A stretch of 64,000 nucleotides of DNA, taken from JANQSS01 sp965249735 (lineage in GTDB: Bacteria; Bacteroidota; Bacteroidia; Chitinophagales; Saprospiraceae). Each line of letters begins with the position of its first letter. The first letter of the stretch is position 1. Location: assembly GCA_965249735.1 (NCBI GenBank), contig CBDFMS010000023.1, forward strand, positions 538,673-602,672, in the 5' to 3' direction. A program made the position numbers and the translations under genes. Shown piece by piece: positions 26,215 through 35,381 of this stretch. The notes under the pieces were generated by a model, which made no database searches, had not been told where the DNA came from, and saw nothing but the letters and a program-made list of their open reading frames with translations.

Positions 26215-27633
26215 TTAAGCGTCTGTCGTCGCGTCATTAAATTGTTTCTCATGATGATACTCTTCGAAATGTTCTGTGTATTGGTCACCAGAAGATTTTA
26301 GGATAGCCTTAACCTCAGCAATGGCAACAACCGGAGCCACCCGAACAAAAATCAAAAACAATGTAAAAAATAATCCTAGAGAACCCACGAATAATCCGAC
26401 TTCTACCCATGTAGGATAGTACATACTCCAACTTGAAGGCAAATAGTCCCGAGCCAATGTAGTGGCAATAATTACGAAACGTTCATACCACATTCCTATA
26501 TTTACAAAAACGGACATGATAAAAGTCACAGTCACGCTCCTCCTCATTTTTCTAAACCAGAATATTTGAGGCGATAATAAATTACAGGACATCATGGCAA
26601 AATAGGTGTACCAGTATGGTCCAGTGGCTCTATTGAAAAATGCAAATTGTTCGTAAGGATATTGTGAATACCATGATATAAAAAGCTCAGTTAAATACGC
26701 CACACCAACAATCGTTCCGGTCACTAGAATTACTTTATTCATGGAATCGATATGCTCGAGTGTGATATAATCTTTCAGATTTAATACCTTTCTTGTGATG
26801 ATCATAAGTGTCTGTACCATGGCAAATCCAGAGAAGATCGCTCCTGCCACAAAGTAAGGTGGAAAGATGGTCGTATGCCATCCGGGTATAACTGAAGTAG
26901 CAAAGTCATAACTCACAATCGTGTGGACAGATAGTACAAGGGGTGTAGCTAATCCCGCCAGAATTAATGACAAAGACTCCCATCGTTGCCAGTGCTTTGC
27001 TGACCCTGTCCACCCAAATGACGCAATGTTATATAATTTCTTCCGCATTCCTTTTGCCCGGTCTCGAACAGTAGCAAAATCAGGCACCAAACCTGTATAC
27101 CAAAATAATAGTGATACGGTAAAATATGTGCTGATCGCAAACACGTCCCAAAGAAGTGGTGAATTAAAGTTTACCCATAGTGGGCCCCGTGTGTTCGGAT
27201 ATGGAAAAATGAAAAAGGCTAGCCAAACACGTCCCATATGAATAATCGGGAATTGTCCGGCACAGATCACAGCAAAAATAGTCATAGCTTCAGCGGCGCG
27301 GTTTACACCTGTACGCCATTTCTGTCTGAACAGTAGAAGAATCGCTGAGATAAGCGTACCCGCATGACCGATTCCAATCCACCAAACAAAGTTTGTAATG
27401 TCCCAACCCCAGCCAATCGTGCGGTTCAGGTTCCATGTTCCGATCCCTTTCCAAATTGTGTAAAAAACACAAAAGATATAGATAGCCAAAAAAGTAACCG
27501 CGATAGCAAATGCCGCCACCCAGGCGAAACTTGGCGTCTTTTCTGTCGGACTACAAATGTCCTCAGTAATCTGGTGGTAGGTCTTATGACCCGTGATTAA
27601 AGGATTCCTTATCGGAGATGTAATTGCACCCAT
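26215..27633 (-). CDS. actC: Alternative complex III subunit ActC (NrfD/PsrC-like quinol subunit)
   Basis: A 472-residue ten-helix membrane protein of the NrfD/PsrC type. It holds a quinol site facing the periplasmic iron-sulfur subunit ActB. Typical stretches are WGWDITNFVWWIGIGHAG, RAAEAMTIFAVICAG, LSVHTIVSYDFATSVIPGWH and IGMWYERFVIIATTLARDYLPSSW, all strongly conserved in ActC of Rhodothermus-type complexes. It lies between actB and actD with short gaps of 46 and 11 bp. Confidence 0.95.
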   Translation of the reverse strand: MGAITSPIRNPLITGHKTYHQITEDICSPTEKTPSFAWVAAFAIAVTFLAIYIFCVFYTIWKGIGTWNLNRTIGWGWDITNFVWWIGIGHAGTLISAILLLFRQKWRTGVNRAAEAMTIFAVICAGQFPIIHMGRVWLAFFIFPYPNTRGPLWVNFNSPLLWDVFAISTYFTVSLLFWYTGLVPDFATVRDRAKGMRKKLYNIASFGWTGSAKHWQRWESLSLILAGLATPLVLSVHTIVSYDFATSVIPGWHTTIFPPYFVAGAIFSGFAMVQTLMIITRKVLNLKDYITLEHIDSMNKVILVTGTIVGVAYLTELFISWYSQYPYEQFAFFNRATGPYWYTYFAMMSCNLLSPQIFWFRKMRRSVTVTFIMSVFVNIGMWYERFVIIATTLARDYLPSSWSMYYPTWVEVGLFVGSLGLFFTLFLIFVRVAPVVAIAEVKAILKSSGDQYTEHFEEYHHEKQFNDATTDA

Positions 27634-27679
27634 TGTTTTATTTTATTCGCAACTGCTCAATTTGATTTCACTCAAATTA

Positions 27680-30600
27680 CTAAGCATCCAATTCGTTTAT
27701 TTTTTCGTTCTTATTTGTCACTTTCATTAAATATCCAACTGCCGCCCTCGCATTGGTTTCTTCGAGCATGTAGTAGTTCAGTGGATGTTGTTCCAGTTTC
27801 GCCACTTCAGTTTCTTTATTATTAATATCACCGAAAACAATGGCTCCGGTTGGGCAAGCTGAAACACAAGCAGTCGTTACATCACCGTCCTCTAATGCTC
27901 TGTTTTCTGTTTTGGCTCGTAGTTTACCACTTTGGATTTTTTGAATACAAAAACTACATTTTTCAATGACTCCTCTTGCACGCACTGTAACATCTGGATT
28001 CAACACCATACGAGTCATGTTATCCGCATAAAATGGAGTTTCTGCTTCACCGGATAGTGGATAATTTTCGTTATTTCCGAACAAATCTGCAGTCGTATAA
28101 TCCAACCAGTTGAAGCGACGCACTTTGTAAGGACAGTTATTAGCGCAATACCGAGTCCCAATGCACCGATTATAAGTCATGTGATTTAGTCCTTCAGAAC
28201 TGTGTTGTGTTGCTCCTACCGGGCAAACATTTTCACAAGGTGCAGTATCACAATGTTGACACATCACCGGTTGATAGGCTGTATTGGGGCTTTCCATATC
28301 TCCAAAGAAATATCGATCGATCCGTAACCAGGTCATTTCATGATGTCGACTCACTTCTTTTTTCCCAACCACCGGTACATTGTTTTCAGAAACGCAAGCC
28401 ACTTGACATGCCCCGCAACCAATGCATGAATTCAAATCAACAGACATCTCCCATTTGTGCCCATTGTCAAACAGATGATCATGTCCTTCATAGATAGTTT
28501 GCTCATTGAGATGTGCGGCATGTTCACGAAAATGATGCAACTCCTCCGCAGAGTTTTCTAACTCCTTGATGTCTGAATAATATAAAATCGATCGGTCGGT
28601 TAAAGCGCCTTGATATCCTTTTGCTATTTCGGATATTGATTGTTCATCTATGTTTATTACTTCTCCGGTATTTGGGTCCTTATCCTTAATTCCAAATGTG
28701 TGATGATATTGAACAGATGCGAACTCATCGTCTTTACCAACCTTTGAACCGAAAGTGATAGGGGCATAATATTTTGTGTATCCGTTCTCGTCAACCGACA
28801 AGAGTGGATAAACATTGGTTCCAACTCCGGAAGCTGATCGTCCGGAATTCGCTCTGCCATAACCCAAAGCCATCCCATGAGCATTGTTCACAACGCCAAA
28901 TTGATCGACAACCGGAACAGATATGGTCTCATTTCCTATCGTCACCTCGACAATATCTCCTGATTCCCAGCCATTCATTCCTTCAATCGTTCGATTTCCA
29001 TCCCAACTCACCGGAATGGTTACAAAGTTGTCCCATACGGTTCGGTATATCGGATCCGGCATTTCCTGCAACCATGGATTGGTCCCATATTGTCCGGCGC
29101 CGAGATTGACCGTTTCATAAAATTTAATTTCGCTATCACTGGCCGTACGGCTCCCAAACCCTTTGGCTGCTTCTGTGATATCGACAGTTCCAAGTAACAT
29201 AGACACCGGATTATTTCCTTTGGCAATCCCATCATGCAATGAAGACTGCCAAAAACTGTCACCATCGCCTTTTGCGTTCCAGGCCTCTCTTAGAAGGATA
29301 TAATCTTCACGATCGGCTCCAGCTGTTATTGTTTTATCAGACCATCTGGCAAGTGAAACTTCTTTTGCCCTGGCATCAAAAAGAGGTGCTATAACAGGCT
29401 GGATAAGAGATAGTTCTCCATTGTAAGCTTCAGCATCACCCCAACTCTCAAGGAAATGATATGTCGGACAAATAATATTACATTTTGCAGAGGTTTCATT
29501 TGGTCGAATAGACATCGAAACCTTAGTCGCCACCTTATTCAGTGCCTGTTCTAATCGACCACCGTATGGTGTATCGTAAACGGGGTTGACATCATCCATG
29601 AAGATGACAACATCGGCCGAACCTCCTTCTATAGACTTGACTGCATCGCCAAGCGCAATATCATCACCTTGACGCAAATTACAGATGCGATTTAGGTCAA
29701 TCGTTTTTCCATAGTTACCTAAGAGCTTGTTTATCTCAATTGTCAGGAGTTGCTCTCCCAAATTATTTGCTCCGTTAACTACAAGTGTATTCTTTCCTGA
29801 TTGAGTTGTATTCCAAAGATCATCTGCGATATTGTTTAACTTGCTGAGTGTGGTATCGGCCAATGATCCTTCCATGGTCAATCTAGATCCACCGGATTTT
29901 GCAGCCAATGCATTATATATCGTGAGCAGCGCATATGCTGACTGGGATGGCTTTACTACAACCCGGTTATCAGCATTTGACCCGGTCAATGTCATGGTAC
30001 TTTCTACCGCGTATAATCGGGTAACCTCTTTTTGCTTTTTGCTTTTTACTTTACGTCCTTTAGCATAATCCGCGGCATATTCTATTGGAGAGACCCAGGT
30101 GCCCAGAAAATCGGCATCCAAGCTTAAGATCACATCCGCTTTATCAAATTGGTAACCAGGAATGGCTCGATGTCCAAATGTCGCTTCATTGGCATCCAAC
30201 ATGGCTGCTGACGATACAGCGTCGTACATGACATGTTTTGCCGCAGGATAGTGAGCCAGAAAATCGGCAATTGCTTTTTTCGTAAATGGACTAGCTATTG
30301 TATTGGATATCAAATAGATACCATTTGCAGATGAAAGTTTTGATTTAATCTCTGCATCGACTGAATCCCAGCTAGCTGCTGAGCCACTCATCATCGCACC
30401 GGAAAATCGATTTGAATCATATAAATCAAGAACTGCTGCTTGTGCACGTGCAGATGTTCCCCCTTTCGTAATGGAAGACATCTTGTTGCCTTCAATTTTT
30501 ATAGGTCTGCCTTCTCGTGTCTTCACCAGGATGGGGCAGTAATCGCCACCTTTGACGAATGTCGATGCATAGTAATTAGGTACACCGGGCACAATGGCAT

Positions 30601-30859
30601 CAGGTCTGGTCAAATATGGTAAGGCCCTTCTTACAGGTGTTTCACAACTGGCCGCAATTGTTGCTGCGCCGAGGCTGAAACCCAGGTATTTGAGAAAGTC
30701 TCGCCTGTTGGATTCGGTCGAGATCAAAGCTTTTTTGTTATCAGCCAATTCCTGAGCCAGGGGCAGATCAAAAAACTTGGAACTTTCATTTGAAACCAGA
30801 TTTGTATCACCTGCGAGGTCTGACTTCCCGACCCAAATATTTTTCAATTTATCTTGCAT
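27680..30859 (-). CDS. actB: Alternative complex III subunit ActB (molybdopterin-oxidoreductase-like / iron-sulfur fusion)
   Basis: A 1059-residue periplasmic iron-sulfur subunit. It has a Tat-variant leader (ESNRRDFLKYLGFSLGAA followed by a Cys) positioned about 50 residues in, as usual for ActB. A long domain related to molybdopterin oxidoreductases follows, thought to have lost its cofactor in this family. The C-terminal ferredoxin-like part (about residues 805-1035) holds four Cys clusters: CIGCGACQVAC, CQHCDTAPCENVCP, CIGTRYCANNCP and CSFCIQK with ACVSACPTGA. These are expected to bind three [4Fe-4S] and one [3Fe-4S]. It starts 20 bp after actA. It carries electrons from the quinol site of ActC to the hemes of ActA. 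Confidence 0.95.
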   Translation of the reverse strand: MQDKLKNIWVGKSDLAGDTNLVSNESSKFFDLPLAQELADNKKALISTESNRRDFLKYLGFSLGAATIAASCETPVRRALPYLTRPDAIVPGVPNYYASTFVKGGDYCPILVKTREGRPIKIEGNKMSSITKGGTSARAQAAVLDLYDSNRFSGAMMSGSAASWDSVDAEIKSKLSSANGIYLISNTIASPFTKKAIADFLAHYPAAKHVMYDAVSSAAMLDANEATFGHRAIPGYQFDKADVILSLDADFLGTWVSPIEYAADYAKGRKVKSKKQKEVTRLYAVESTMTLTGSNADNRVVVKPSQSAYALLTIYNALAAKSGGSRLTMEGSLADTTLSKLNNIADDLWNTTQSGKNTLVVNGANNLGEQLLTIEINKLLGNYGKTIDLNRICNLRQGDDIALGDAVKSIEGGSADVVIFMDDVNPVYDTPYGGRLEQALNKVATKVSMSIRPNETSAKCNIICPTYHFLESWGDAEAYNGELSLIQPVIAPLFDARAKEVSLARWSDKTITAGADREDYILLREAWNAKGDGDSFWQSSLHDGIAKGNNPVSMLLGTVDITEAAKGFGSRTASDSEIKFYETVNLGAGQYGTNPWLQEMPDPIYRTVWDNFVTIPVSWDGNRTIEGMNGWESGDIVEVTIGNETISVPVVDQFGVVNNAHGMALGYGRANSGRSASGVGTNVYPLLSVDENGYTKYYAPITFGSKVGKDDEFASVQYHHTFGIKDKDPNTGEVINIDEQSISEIAKGYQGALTDRSILYYSDIKELENSAEELHHFREHAAHLNEQTIYEGHDHLFDNGHKWEMSVDLNSCIGCGACQVACVSENNVPVVGKKEVSRHHEMTWLRIDRYFFGDMESPNTAYQPVMCQHCDTAPCENVCPVGATQHSSEGLNHMTYNRCIGTRYCANNCPYKVRRFNWLDYTTADLFGNNENYPLSGEAETPFYADNMTRMVLNPDVTVRARGVIEKCSFCIQKIQSGKLRAKTENRALEDGDVTTACVSACPTGAIVFGDINNKETEVAKLEQHPLNYYMLEETNARAAVGYLMKVTNKNEKINELDA

Positions 30860-30879
30860 TATCCGCTAATTGTTCAATT

Positions 30880-32292
30880 TTAGTAATGACATTTTTGACA
30901 CTCCAGTCCACCAATCTGATCCACAGTAACTTTTGACATCTCTCCACTTTCGAGTGCCTCATGGTATTTTTTATAAGTATTTGCGTAGTACGCATTACCG
31001 TCTTTAAATCCTGGTACTTCCGTTTGTCTGTGACAATTGATGCACCACCCCATTGATAATGGAGAATGTTGTGCCAGCACTTCCATCTCTTCTACTTTAC
31101 CATGACAAGTTTGACATTCAAGTTTCCCCGCTGTCACGTGCTGTGAGTGATTAAAGTAAACATGATCTGGAAGATTGTGAATACGCTTCCATTCTACCGA
31201 ACCTTGAATTTTCTTCTTCAATGGTGAAGTGAGGCTTTCCTTTAAATGATCCCATTGATCCTGAACTAAATTCTTTCCTTTTAAATCAAGGGTTTTAAGG
31301 TTATTTGTTTCGAGATAGGTCATTTCCATCCATTTCGTGTAGATGTCATGTATTTCATCTTCAGAAAGTGTCTCGTAATTCTCGATGTACTTGTCTGTCA
31401 TCGGATTAAACCCAATGGATGCATATATCTTTGTCAATTCACCGGTTCCATAAGTAGAACCAACTTTGATTGCTTTGTGACAATTCATACATGTGTTGGC
31501 TGCCGGAATGACACTGTGTTTACTTCTTCGTGCCCCGTCATGACAGAATTTGCAATCAATCTTTTGAAAGCCCGCATGCATTTGATGCGAAAATTTAATG
31601 GGTTGTTCAGGTGCATAGTCTTGCTGACGTCCAATTTCAATTGCAGAATTTACAGTTCGATACCCGAGGAAAACAACGAGAAAGAACAATGCCATGCCAA
31701 TTATCGTCTTGGACCCGATCACCTCCAATAAACCAACAGGTTTAGCCTCGCCACCGGATTCTTGTGCCCGGACAACATTTTTCAAAGTCCCCATTATTTG
31801 TGAAAGAATCAAAGCGAGCAACGTCAAACCACCTATCAGCCAGTAAAAAAGAGCATTACTTCCTTTTTTCTTAGCCCCGGTGTCAGTCGCGGTCAATGCC
31901 ACTTTAGAACCTGCATTTAAGAATTGGTCATCAACATAAGCCAAAATGGATTCAATTTGCTCATCTGACAGATCAGCGTTTGCATTCATGAGAACATTGT
32001 CCCATTCAGCCGACACCTCAACAGCACGTGGATGTCCGGATTGTATTAAAGCCTGTGAATTTCTTATCCAACTGTACAGGTCTTCCCTGTCATAATCTGC
32101 CCATCGCTCTTCGGCCCCACCAAGTGCGGGTCCGGTAAGCTTGTCACGCATATTTTTATTGTGACATTGTGCACATTTCTCTTTGAATAAGCCTTTCCCT
32201 TCGTCTATATTTGGTTGAGCCCATGTCCCTAAAGACAAAAGCAAAAACATAGAGGATAGGAGAACGATGATGCCTGAACGCATTCGATGCAT
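30880..32292 (-). CDS. actA: Alternative complex III subunit ActA, hexaheme protein with fused N-terminal cytochrome c
   Basis: First gene of the respiratory operon. A signal peptide (IIVLLSSMFLLLSLGTWAQ) precedes a class I cytochrome c domain with CAQCH at residues 40-44 and a Met-containing distal region. A transmembrane helix follows (FYWLIGGLTLLALILSQIMG), then another (TIIGMALFFLVVFLGY). The C-terminal multiheme part has CKFCH, CMNCH, CQTCH, CINCH and CQKCH, five sites. In total six CxxCH heme sites are visible. The five-heme part corresponds to ActA of Rhodothermus; the extra N-terminal monoheme domain is common in Bacteroidota versions. Confidence 0.93.
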   Translation of the reverse strand: MHRMRSGIIVLLSSMFLLLSLGTWAQPNIDEGKGLFKEKCAQCHNKNMRDKLTGPALGGAEERWADYDREDLYSWIRNSQALIQSGHPRAVEVSAEWDNVLMNANADLSDEQIESILAYVDDQFLNAGSKVALTATDTGAKKKGSNALFYWLIGGLTLLALILSQIMGTLKNVVRAQESGGEAKPVGLLEVIGSKTIIGMALFFLVVFLGYRTVNSAIEIGRQQDYAPEQPIKFSHQMHAGFQKIDCKFCHDGARRSKHSVIPAANTCMNCHKAIKVGSTYGTGELTKIYASIGFNPMTDKYIENYETLSEDEIHDIYTKWMEMTYLETNNLKTLDLKGKNLVQDQWDHLKESLTSPLKKKIQGSVEWKRIHNLPDHVYFNHSQHVTAGKLECQTCHGKVEEMEVLAQHSPLSMGWCINCHRQTEVPGFKDGNAYYANTYKKYHEALESGEMSKVTVDQIGGLECQKCHY

Positions 32293-32371
32293 ATTTAATG
32301 GTCTTTATCTAGCCGGGTAAAAAAACGTGATGAGGAATTTACCTTCGGCTCTATTCTCAAAATTTAGTCCG

Positions 32372-32403
32372 CAAATTTAGTTTTTAAAACATCTATAGGG
32401 CAA
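32372..32403 (-). promoter_or_regulatory. Candidate promoter of the act-cta respiratory operon
   Basis: On the minus strand TAAATTTG (32379-32372) matches the Bacteroidota -7 box TAnnTTTG. A TTG (32403-32401) lies 21 bases upstream, near the usual -33 spacing. Transcription would begin near 32364, giving a leader of about 70 bases before actA. A second overlapping TAAATTTTG copy sits just downstream. Confidence 0.5.
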
Positions 32404-32466
32404 TAAAATGTCAACGTCATGTTTTATTTAGATTATATCTAATTTAGATCGTCAAATGTAATCAAA

Positions 32467-33261
32467 TCACACGGCTACCGCAGCCTTAATATGAGGATGC
32501 GGATGATAATTTATTAGTTCGAAATCGTCATAGTCAAAATCAAAGATGGAAGTGACGTTTGTATTTATTTTCAAAGTTGGTAATGGCCTCGGATCCCGAC
32601 TCAATAGCACGTGAGTTTGCTCAAGGTGATTAGAGTATAAATGTGTATCACCAAAGGTATGGACGAAATCTCCTGGTCGCAATCCACAAACCTGTGCCAT
32701 CATCAGGGTGAGCAATGCATAAGATGCGATGTTAAATGGAACGCCAAGAAAGCAATCAGCAGAACGCTGATATAGTTGGCAACTCAATCGGTCATCGGCC
32801 ACATAAAATTGAAAAAGGCAGTGACAAGGGTTTAATGCCATATCTTGCAATTCACCCACATTCCAGGCACTCACCAGCATGCGCCTCGAATCAGGTTTGT
32901 TCTTTATAAGTTGTACTACATCGCTGATTTGGTCTATCACATTTCCGCTTGGAGTTGACCAGCTTCTCCATTGCTTGCCGTAGACCGGGCCTAAATCACC
33001 ATTTTCGTCAGCCCACTCATTCCATATTCTGACACCATTTTCTTGAAGATACTTGACATTCGTGTCACCCTTCAAAAACCACAACAATTCATGAATAATT
33101 GACTTTAGATGTAATTTCTTGGTAGTCAGCATGGGAAACCCCGCTTCCAGGTCAAAACGCATTTGATATCCAAACACACTTAAGGTCCCTGTACCTGTTC
33201 GATCGGTTTTCGTGGCACCGTATTCGAGGACGTGATTTAACAAGTCGAGATAGGCTCGCAT
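32467..33261 (-). CDS. thyA: Thymidylate synthase
   Basis: Makes dTMP from dUMP using methylenetetrahydrofolate. At 264 residues it matches the E. coli-type enzyme. Motifs are DRTGTGTLSVFGYQMRFDL, the pterin-binding GDTNVKYLQENGVRIWNEWA, the nucleophile LNPCHCLFQFYV, the phosphate-binding QRSADCFLGVPFNIASYA and the terminal YHPHPHIKAAVAV. It is divergent from the UbiD gene and ends about 170 bp before actA's start region. Confidence 0.98.
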   Translation of the reverse strand: MRAYLDLLNHVLEYGATKTDRTGTGTLSVFGYQMRFDLEAGFPMLTTKKLHLKSIIHELLWFLKGDTNVKYLQENGVRIWNEWADENGDLGPVYGKQWRSWSTPSGNVIDQISDVVQLIKNKPDSRRMLVSAWNVGELQDMALNPCHCLFQFYVADDRLSCQLYQRSADCFLGVPFNIASYALLTLMMAQVCGLRPGDFVHTFGDTHLYSNHLEQTHVLLSRDPRPLPTLKINTNVTSIFDFDYDDFELINYHPHPHIKAAVAV

Positions 33262-33297
33262 AGAATCTTTTAATATATATGTGATTCTCTAATGTGA

Positions 33298-33305
33298 CAA
33301 AGGTA
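33298..33305 (-). promoter_or_regulatory. Candidate -7 box for thyA
   Basis: On the minus strand TACCTTTG fits TAnnTTTG, 37 bp before the thyA start. The only clear TTTG further upstream is at 27 bases, longer than the usual 19-21, so the -33 element is unclear. Confidence 0.4.
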
Positions 33306-33491
33306 CATTTTCAGTTGGAAAGCTGATTGAAGCAAAGCATCAAATTTATAAACTCATTCAAATCGCATGCAAGTCCGTTAGATTCAGTCGTTAAAAGTCT
33401 ATGATCACGTCGATGATGAAATGTAGCAAGGCGGACTCCCAAGATTAAATGGCTTGATTCTTTATTACATTCACACAAAAATATTTCCACA

Positions 33492-35315
33492 TTGTACCGA
33501 AGTTTAAAAGATTGTGTTGAGGACCTCGAACGAAGTAATCAGCTTTTGCGCATCCGGGAAGAAGTTGATCCAATGCTCGAAATGGCAGAGATCCACCGTC
33601 AGGTCTACGACGCGCAAGGCCCGGCCATTTATTTTGAACGTGTCAAGGGTAGTCCTTTTCCTGCACTAAGTAATTTATACGGTACCTGGGGGCGTACGCA
33701 ATTTCTTTTCAGAAAGACCTTACCTGCGGTCCGGGAAGTAACTCAACTTAAAATCCGGCCTGAGGCAATTTTGGCGAAACCATGGAAAGCTCCCGGCATA
33801 GGATTAAAAGCACTAAAGGCCTTGCCACTTAAAACCAGCAAACTTCCTTCACTTTATGCTGAAACCAGTATTGATCAACTTCCGGCCGTGGTTTCGTGGC
33901 CTGATGACGGCGGTGGATTTGTCACACTCCCACAAGTTTTAACCCTTCCACCGGATTCCAGAAATATTATGAAATCCAATATAGGCATGTATCGGATTCA
34001 ACTTAATGGCAACGATTATGTGCCGAATCGAGAAATAGGTCTCCATTACCAACTACATCGCGGTATTGGTGTACATCATAAAGCATACCTGGATTCTGAT
34101 CAGCCATTTCGCGTATCTATTTTCGTCGGTGGTCCTCCCAGTCATGCAGTCGCAGCCATCATGCCCCTTCCCGAGGGTATGTCAGAAACTACGTTCATGG
34201 GTTTATTGGGAGGTAGACGATTTCGATATGGATGGAAAGATGGTTATGTGATCTCAGCAGACGCAGATTTTATCATCACAGGAGAAGTGGCTAAAGAGAA
34301 ACTTAAAATGGAAGGCCCGTTTGGCGATCACCTGGGCTACTACAGTCTCGCTCACTTGTTTCCGTTCATGCGCGTGCACAAGGTGTGGCATCGCAAAGAT
34401 GCAATTTGGCATTTTACGGTTGTCGGAAGACCACCTCAGGAAGATTCGAATTTTGGGAGATTAATTCATAAAATCGTAGATGAAGTGACTCCGGTAGAAT
34501 TTCCGGGACTAGTCGATCTAAATGCCGTTGATGCAGCAGGAGTGCATCCCCTCCTCCTGGCTATTGGAAAAGAGCGATACATGCCATTTCGAGACCACAA
34601 ACCTGAAGAACTACTCACTATTGCCAACCATTTGTTAGGGAAAGGACAAACTTCTCTAGCCAAATTTCTTTTGATCTGTGATCGCAAAGACGCGCCTGAA
34701 TTGAAGGCAAAGAACATTGAAGCAATGTTTACCTACATCCTCGAGCGATTTAATCCGGAAAGGGATTTACATTTTTATACCAATTGGACTATCGACACAC
34801 TTGACTATTCCGGTGGGGATTGGAATTCCGGTTCCAAACTGGTCATAGCAGCAGCGGGACCGAAATTGCGCACACTTGGAACAGAAATTCCAATCGAAGT
34901 TATCGGGCAATTGGATATGTACAAAATCACGAAACCATTACCAGGAATATTGGCGATTGAATTATCTGCTTATATAGATGAAGAATCTGCTCATAGTGAA
35001 TTGATGATGTTATCGAAGGAATTGGAATCGCTATCCCTGGAATCATGGCCATTGATCGTAATTTGTGACGATGCGGATTTTATCAGTGATAGTTTAAACA
35101 ACTTTTTATGGGTCACATTTACCCGTTCTAATCCCGCCAATGACATTCATGGCGTAGGGTCATATACAAAAAACAAACACTGGGCATGTACCGGGTCTCT
35201 CATTATTGATGCCAGAACAAAATCTCATCACTCACCTCCCCTGATTCAAGATGTGGCGGTGAAGAAAAAGGCTTCTCAACTGTTGAAACGGATAAATTAT
35301 TCGCCAATAAACTAA
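33492..35315 (+). CDS. UbiD-family decarboxylase (menaquinone-type)
   Basis: A prenylated-FMN-dependent aromatic acid decarboxylase of 607 residues. Long UbiD proteins of this kind in Bacteroidota are annotated as menaquinone biosynthesis decarboxylase. Recognisable elements are YRSLKDCVEDLERSNQLLRI, DAQGPAIYFERVKG, the cofactor-site region MYRIQLNGNDYV with HYQLHRGIG, and MEGPFGDHLGYYSL with the conserved acidic and His residues. The start is TTG; the family's N-terminus (x-Y-x-S-L-x-D) supports it, as the next Met is too far in. ubiX, which makes the cofactor, lies at 59 kb. The precise substrate is inference. Confidence 0.88.
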   Translation: MYRSLKDCVEDLERSNQLLRIREEVDPMLEMAEIHRQVYDAQGPAIYFERVKGSPFPALSNLYGTWGRTQFLFRKTLPAVREVTQLKIRPEAILAKPWKAPGIGLKALKALPLKTSKLPSLYAETSIDQLPAVVSWPDDGGGFVTLPQVLTLPPDSRNIMKSNIGMYRIQLNGNDYVPNREIGLHYQLHRGIGVHHKAYLDSDQPFRVSIFVGGPPSHAVAAIMPLPEGMSETTFMGLLGGRRFRYGWKDGYVISADADFIITGEVAKEKLKMEGPFGDHLGYYSLAHLFPFMRVHKVWHRKDAIWHFTVVGRPPQEDSNFGRLIHKIVDEVTPVEFPGLVDLNAVDAAGVHPLLLAIGKERYMPFRDHKPEELLTIANHLLGKGQTSLAKFLLICDRKDAPELKAKNIEAMFTYILERFNPERDLHFYTNWTIDTLDYSGGDWNSGSKLVIAAAGPKLRTLGTEIPIEVIGQLDMYKITKPLPGILAIELSAYIDEESAHSELMMLSKELESLSLESWPLIVICDDADFISDSLNNFLWVTFTRSNPANDIHGVGSYTKNKHWACTGSLIIDARTKSHHSPPLIQDVAVKKKASQLLKRINYSPIN

Positions 35316-35381
35316 ATAGAAGGAAGTAATTATTATTAACAGACACCTATATTATTCTCCAACAATTGAGTTATTAATCTT

